A stretch of DNA of 64,000 bases. Origin: Nymphaea colorata (taxonomy: Eukaryota; Streptophyta; Magnoliopsida; Nymphaeales; Nymphaeaceae). The stretch spans positions 3,808,001-3,872,000 of the forward strand of contig NC_045147.1 in assembly GCF_008831285.2 (NCBI RefSeq). Direction: 5' to 3'. Position 1 is the stretch's first letter. Each line of letters starts with the position of its first letter. This document shows positions 61,015-64,000 of this stretch, one piece after another. The notes beneath the pieces are model-generated. The model saw nothing but the letters and a program-made list of their open reading frames with translations. It was not told where the DNA came from and did not search any database. A program made the position numbers and the translations under genes.

Positions 61015-61775
61015 GGAACTGGTAGCACAAGCTTGATTACCTTGCTACAGAGGATGTGGATCCTAAGTCGCCTACATATTCTAAGGTGATGCGTAGGTTG
61101 CTTGTTCCTTATATGGGTGACGAATTGCATCATTCTGGTTGGAACGCATGCAGCTCCTGCAATGGAGATCCAGGTGCAGAAAGGCGTTACTTGGTCATGC
61201 CATTCCTGTTGTAAGTGCAGCATGGATATTTCTTCCCTTAATTTCCTGTATTATCCTGTAGTTCATGTTTCTCATATATAATGAGGTTCAAATCACTCTT
61301 CGTGACCCTGCATTTGCTTTCCCTTTGTTTGTTACTGTTTCCTAGGTCACTAGCGTCATCTTGTTTTATTATTTTGACTTTATTTTGGACAATTCTTCTT
61401 GTCTGTTTGTAGAAATTGTTTTCTGTCTTGTCTAGACAACTTAAATGGTCAATTATTTCCTCTTTATCTGCTACTGGATTAAGTTTTGTTTTCTTTCTTT
61501 TAAGCATATGACAGGAAGATGCACTGATCTGCTTCTTGTTTCAAGTCTGGTCGCATTTATGTGGTTGATACAGTAACAAATCCTAGAGCACCCTTTCTTA
61601 AAAAGACAGTTGAGCATACAGATATAGTGCAGAAGACTAGGCTGTCATTTGCTCACACTTCTCAGTTCTCATTGTCTTGCTTCTGGTGATGTTATGATTT
61701 CCTGTCTTGGAGATTAGGATGGGAATGCAAATGGGAATGGTTTTCTTCTTCTTGACTCAGAGTTCAATGTGAAAA
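61015..61775 (+). pseudogene. SBP: selenium-binding protein gene fragment (two exons)
   Basis: Exon-like block 1 (about 61020-61200) follows an acceptor (aatgcag at 61009-61015). It encodes [20 protein letters not shown], then [15 protein letters not shown] and [11 protein letters not shown]. Exon-like block 2 (61545-61775) encodes SGRIYVVDTVTNPRAPFLKK, then CLASGDVMISCLGD and GNGFLLLDSEFNVK, ending at a GT donor. These are consecutive parts of the plant selenium-binding protein (methanethiol oxidase-like) family. The CSSC pair is kept. Block 1 has a frameshift near its start; block 2 has a frameshift near 61665 and an in-frame TAG near 61716. The N terminus and the C-terminal two thirds are absent from the window, so it is a broken partial copy. 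Confidence 0.8.
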
Positions 61776-62024
61776 GGTAAAATAACACCAATACCTTTTC
61801 TTAGTGCTTAGTAGTAGTACTTTAATGTTGTAAACGTTTTATCTTTGAGTTCGTTTCTGGATAGTGATTTTTTCCTGTCAATAAATATTCATTTTTATTT
61901 CTGGATAGTGATTTGTTCTTCTCAATTGATACAATGTATCAACCAAGTTTGAATGGCCTGAGGTTTTGATCAGACATGTCATAAGGCATATATCTCTGCT
62001 TTACAAATTTTTGTCTATGGTGAT

Positions 62025-62266
62025 CAGGCATGCAATGGGATTGCATCAAGCAATAGCAATCTCCATGGAATATTGTGTAGCTTACAATGTAGAAGCATCA
62101 AATGATGGATACTACAACACAATTGTTCTAGGAGGTAAAATTCATGTATGCCTGGGATTCCATGTAACATAATTTTTTCATGAATTCTTCTATATTTTTA
62201 AAATGATTTTGTCCAACTTCAATTTTTTTTTTTCCTTTTATACCACTCTACCCTGAGAAGGAAATC

Positions 62267-62315
<49 letters not shown>

Positions 62316-62680
62316 TCTAGGATAATGTTGCAAGAGAAATATCACAAAGAACAATCACACCTCTTTGATGGCTACTCCTGTTGTTTCAGTTAATAGAAAG
62401 CCTACTGGAAAGCTTGATTCAAATGGAGCTACTGCAGCTAGTTTGGTTGCCTTGGAACATGAACTACTTCCAAGGAATGCTCCTGGGTTTCTGGAAAGAG
62501 CTGCGGATGAGGGTATGGTTTGCTGAAGTCGCCGAAGGTGCCTATCCACCATCTTATCCAATATGTTCTTTTTTATTTCTTCCTGATAATATCTGATAAC
62601 TTTAAATTGCATGTAAGTTATTTCAGAAGGTCTCAGACTATTAAAGGAAAGCGTGCACCTCCAGCTTGTGTTGAGGCATG
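62025..62680 (+). other. exon-like blocks of unidentified origin
   Basis: Three blocks are framed by plausible splice sites. About 62030-62133 (ending ctaggag|gtaaaa) reads GLHQAIAISMEYCVAYNVEA. About 62389-62513 (after tgtttcag, ending gatgag|ggtatgg) reads NRKPTGKLDSNGATAASLVA, then LEHELLPRNAPGFLERAADE. About 62625-62685 (after atttcag) is short. I do not recognise the family, and they do not look like the next part of the selenium-binding protein. They could be exons of a different gene or captured fragments. Confidence 0.35.
62270..62311. repeat. (CT)n microsatellite
   Basis: About 42 bp of pure CT repeat between two of the exon-like blocks. Confidence 0.95.
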
Positions 62681-62685
62681 TTATC

Positions 62686-64000
62686 TACTCTGTGTCCATT
62701 TAGAGCCAGACAATGATATAACATGATTTTGATGTTCATGTATAAGTGAAATCATAAGCAGCACATTTATTGTCTAATTTGTGAAATGGGCATGTGACAT
62801 GTCAAACATGGGTACAAGTATCCATAAGAACTAGGTATAACTAAGGTTGGTTTAGGTGGATTATAGTGTCATACCGAGCTTGGTTTCAATACATTGCTAG
62901 CTAAGGTTGGTTTCTGAGATTTCAGTAAGTGTGATTTTTATCTACCAAATGAATATTTGACAAATTAGGTTTTTGGTGAACTAAATTCACTCAGCTGGCA
63001 TGTTTTCAATTATGTAAACAGATGCTGAGAGGTGAAATCACGTACATATCAGAGATCTTCTCGTGACACTGGTGTTGGATGTTTTAACTTGTATTTTTAT
63101 TACAGAATGCCTCTGTACTGCATAACGCCTGAATGATTCATTGGATCATCTCTGATTGAAGAATCCTTCTTTCCCATGTGGCGGGCAGTCAATTTATATA
63201 TAGTCAATTCCTGCATCAGCTGCATTGTTTTGTTAAAGTAGCTTAGATGGAATTCCTGAGAGCACTGTGATCTATATGTCTAACCACCACCTTTGTTATA
63301 AGGTAAACTCATGGTTCGTCTAAGGATCAGCAGGAATGTGAGTAGAAAAACGGTTTCTTAGCTGCTCCTTCCATCCACAGCCGAGTGATGTTATGGTTGA
63401 AACCTTCTGGTGAAAGCACAGCTCCGATTTCTATAGGGTACTGTTTTAGAATTTATATGCTATGTTGTATCATTCAGAACTGGTCTGTGTGGATACATGA
63501 GTGCTGAAAACATGCAGCTGAATGAGTAACTAGAAATTTGGGGATTGGGAATGAGGATGATAAGGATTATCAACAAGCAGTGGGCATCATGAGCTGTGAT
63601 TTCTGGTTCATGTTAGAGTGGTCATGAGGAGGGGTTTATTCAGCATGTTATCTTGTTTTGGGTGAGATGACTATAGGTTCAGTCAAGTGGCAGTTTTTGG
63701 TCTCTAGAAAGCTTTCTTGAGTTTCTAGAAAGAGCTGTGGGTTGACTTGAAAGAGGTTCAAGGGGTTTTCATTTGAAAGTTTTGAACCAGTACACTTTCC
63801 ATGAAGCTGTTAAAGCTTGACTTAAAGGGTTCTACAGAAGGTAGACAAACAGACTGAAGCTAGAACTCAGTAATGGATGATCAGTTGATTTTAGGCTGTG
63901 TTAAAGGGTACTACTGAATGCTGTCAGTCTTTTAGGCTGCTACCCTAAACTTCTGCATTTGTGAGTATGCTTCTTAAACTATTATAAATGCAATTACCTG
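62686..64000. other. unassigned DNA to the window edge
   Basis: The base composition is less AT-rich than most intergenic parts of the window and could be UTR or intron of a gene partly outside it. No coding region is supported. Confidence 0.35.

Overview
The window is nuclear DNA of a flowering plant. It holds intron-containing and intronless angiosperm genes (a MYB-CC/PHL-type transcription factor and a VQ-motif protein). These sit in AT-rich DNA dominated by plant LTR retrotransposons (Ty3/gypsy chromovirus, several Ty1/copia), hAT-like and CACTA-like DNA elements, a FAR1/MULE relic and a LINE tail. The sequence does not let me name a species. No tRNA, rRNA or CRISPR array was seen.

Layout. 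1-2.5 kb: intergenic DNA with a short hAT-type non-autonomous element. 2.5-12.5 kb: a degenerate tandem array of about 470-600 bp units, interrupted by a 6.6 kb hAT-like element. That element carries a fragment of an EXO70 exocyst gene and has itself been invaded by a complete 5.5 kb chromovirus (406 bp LTRs, 5 bp target duplication, chromodomain, nine premature stops). 12.8-20 kb: reverse-strand relics of a FAR1-related gene, a gypsy gag-protease and a copia integrase. 20.1-21.0 kb: the 3' part of a CACTA-like element. 22.2-22.7 kb: an intact single-exon VQ protein gene with a TATA box. 23.6-27.5 kb: a decayed copia element cut by a CACTA-like insertion whose junction was later duplicated in tandem, plus a LINE tail. 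27.5-43 kb: mostly unassigned AT-rich DNA with simple repeats, a strikingly G-poor 1.4 kb block, two short hAT-type non-autonomous families and a BED-finger relic. 43.3-48.5 kb: the MYB-CC gene, with a non-coding first exon, a 2.8 kb leader intron and six coding exons (262 residues). 51-60.8 kb: three copia elements nested one inside another, in plus, minus and plus orientation. 61-64 kb: a broken selenium-binding-protein gene fragment and further exon-like blocks that I could not identify.

Only two genes look functional, the VQ protein gene and the MYB-CC gene. Everything else recognisable is a mobile element or a broken copy. The layering gives relative dates: tandem array, then hAT insertion carrying EXO70, then chromovirus; and copia A, then B, then C. 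Element identities come from reading motifs by eye. No database search was run.
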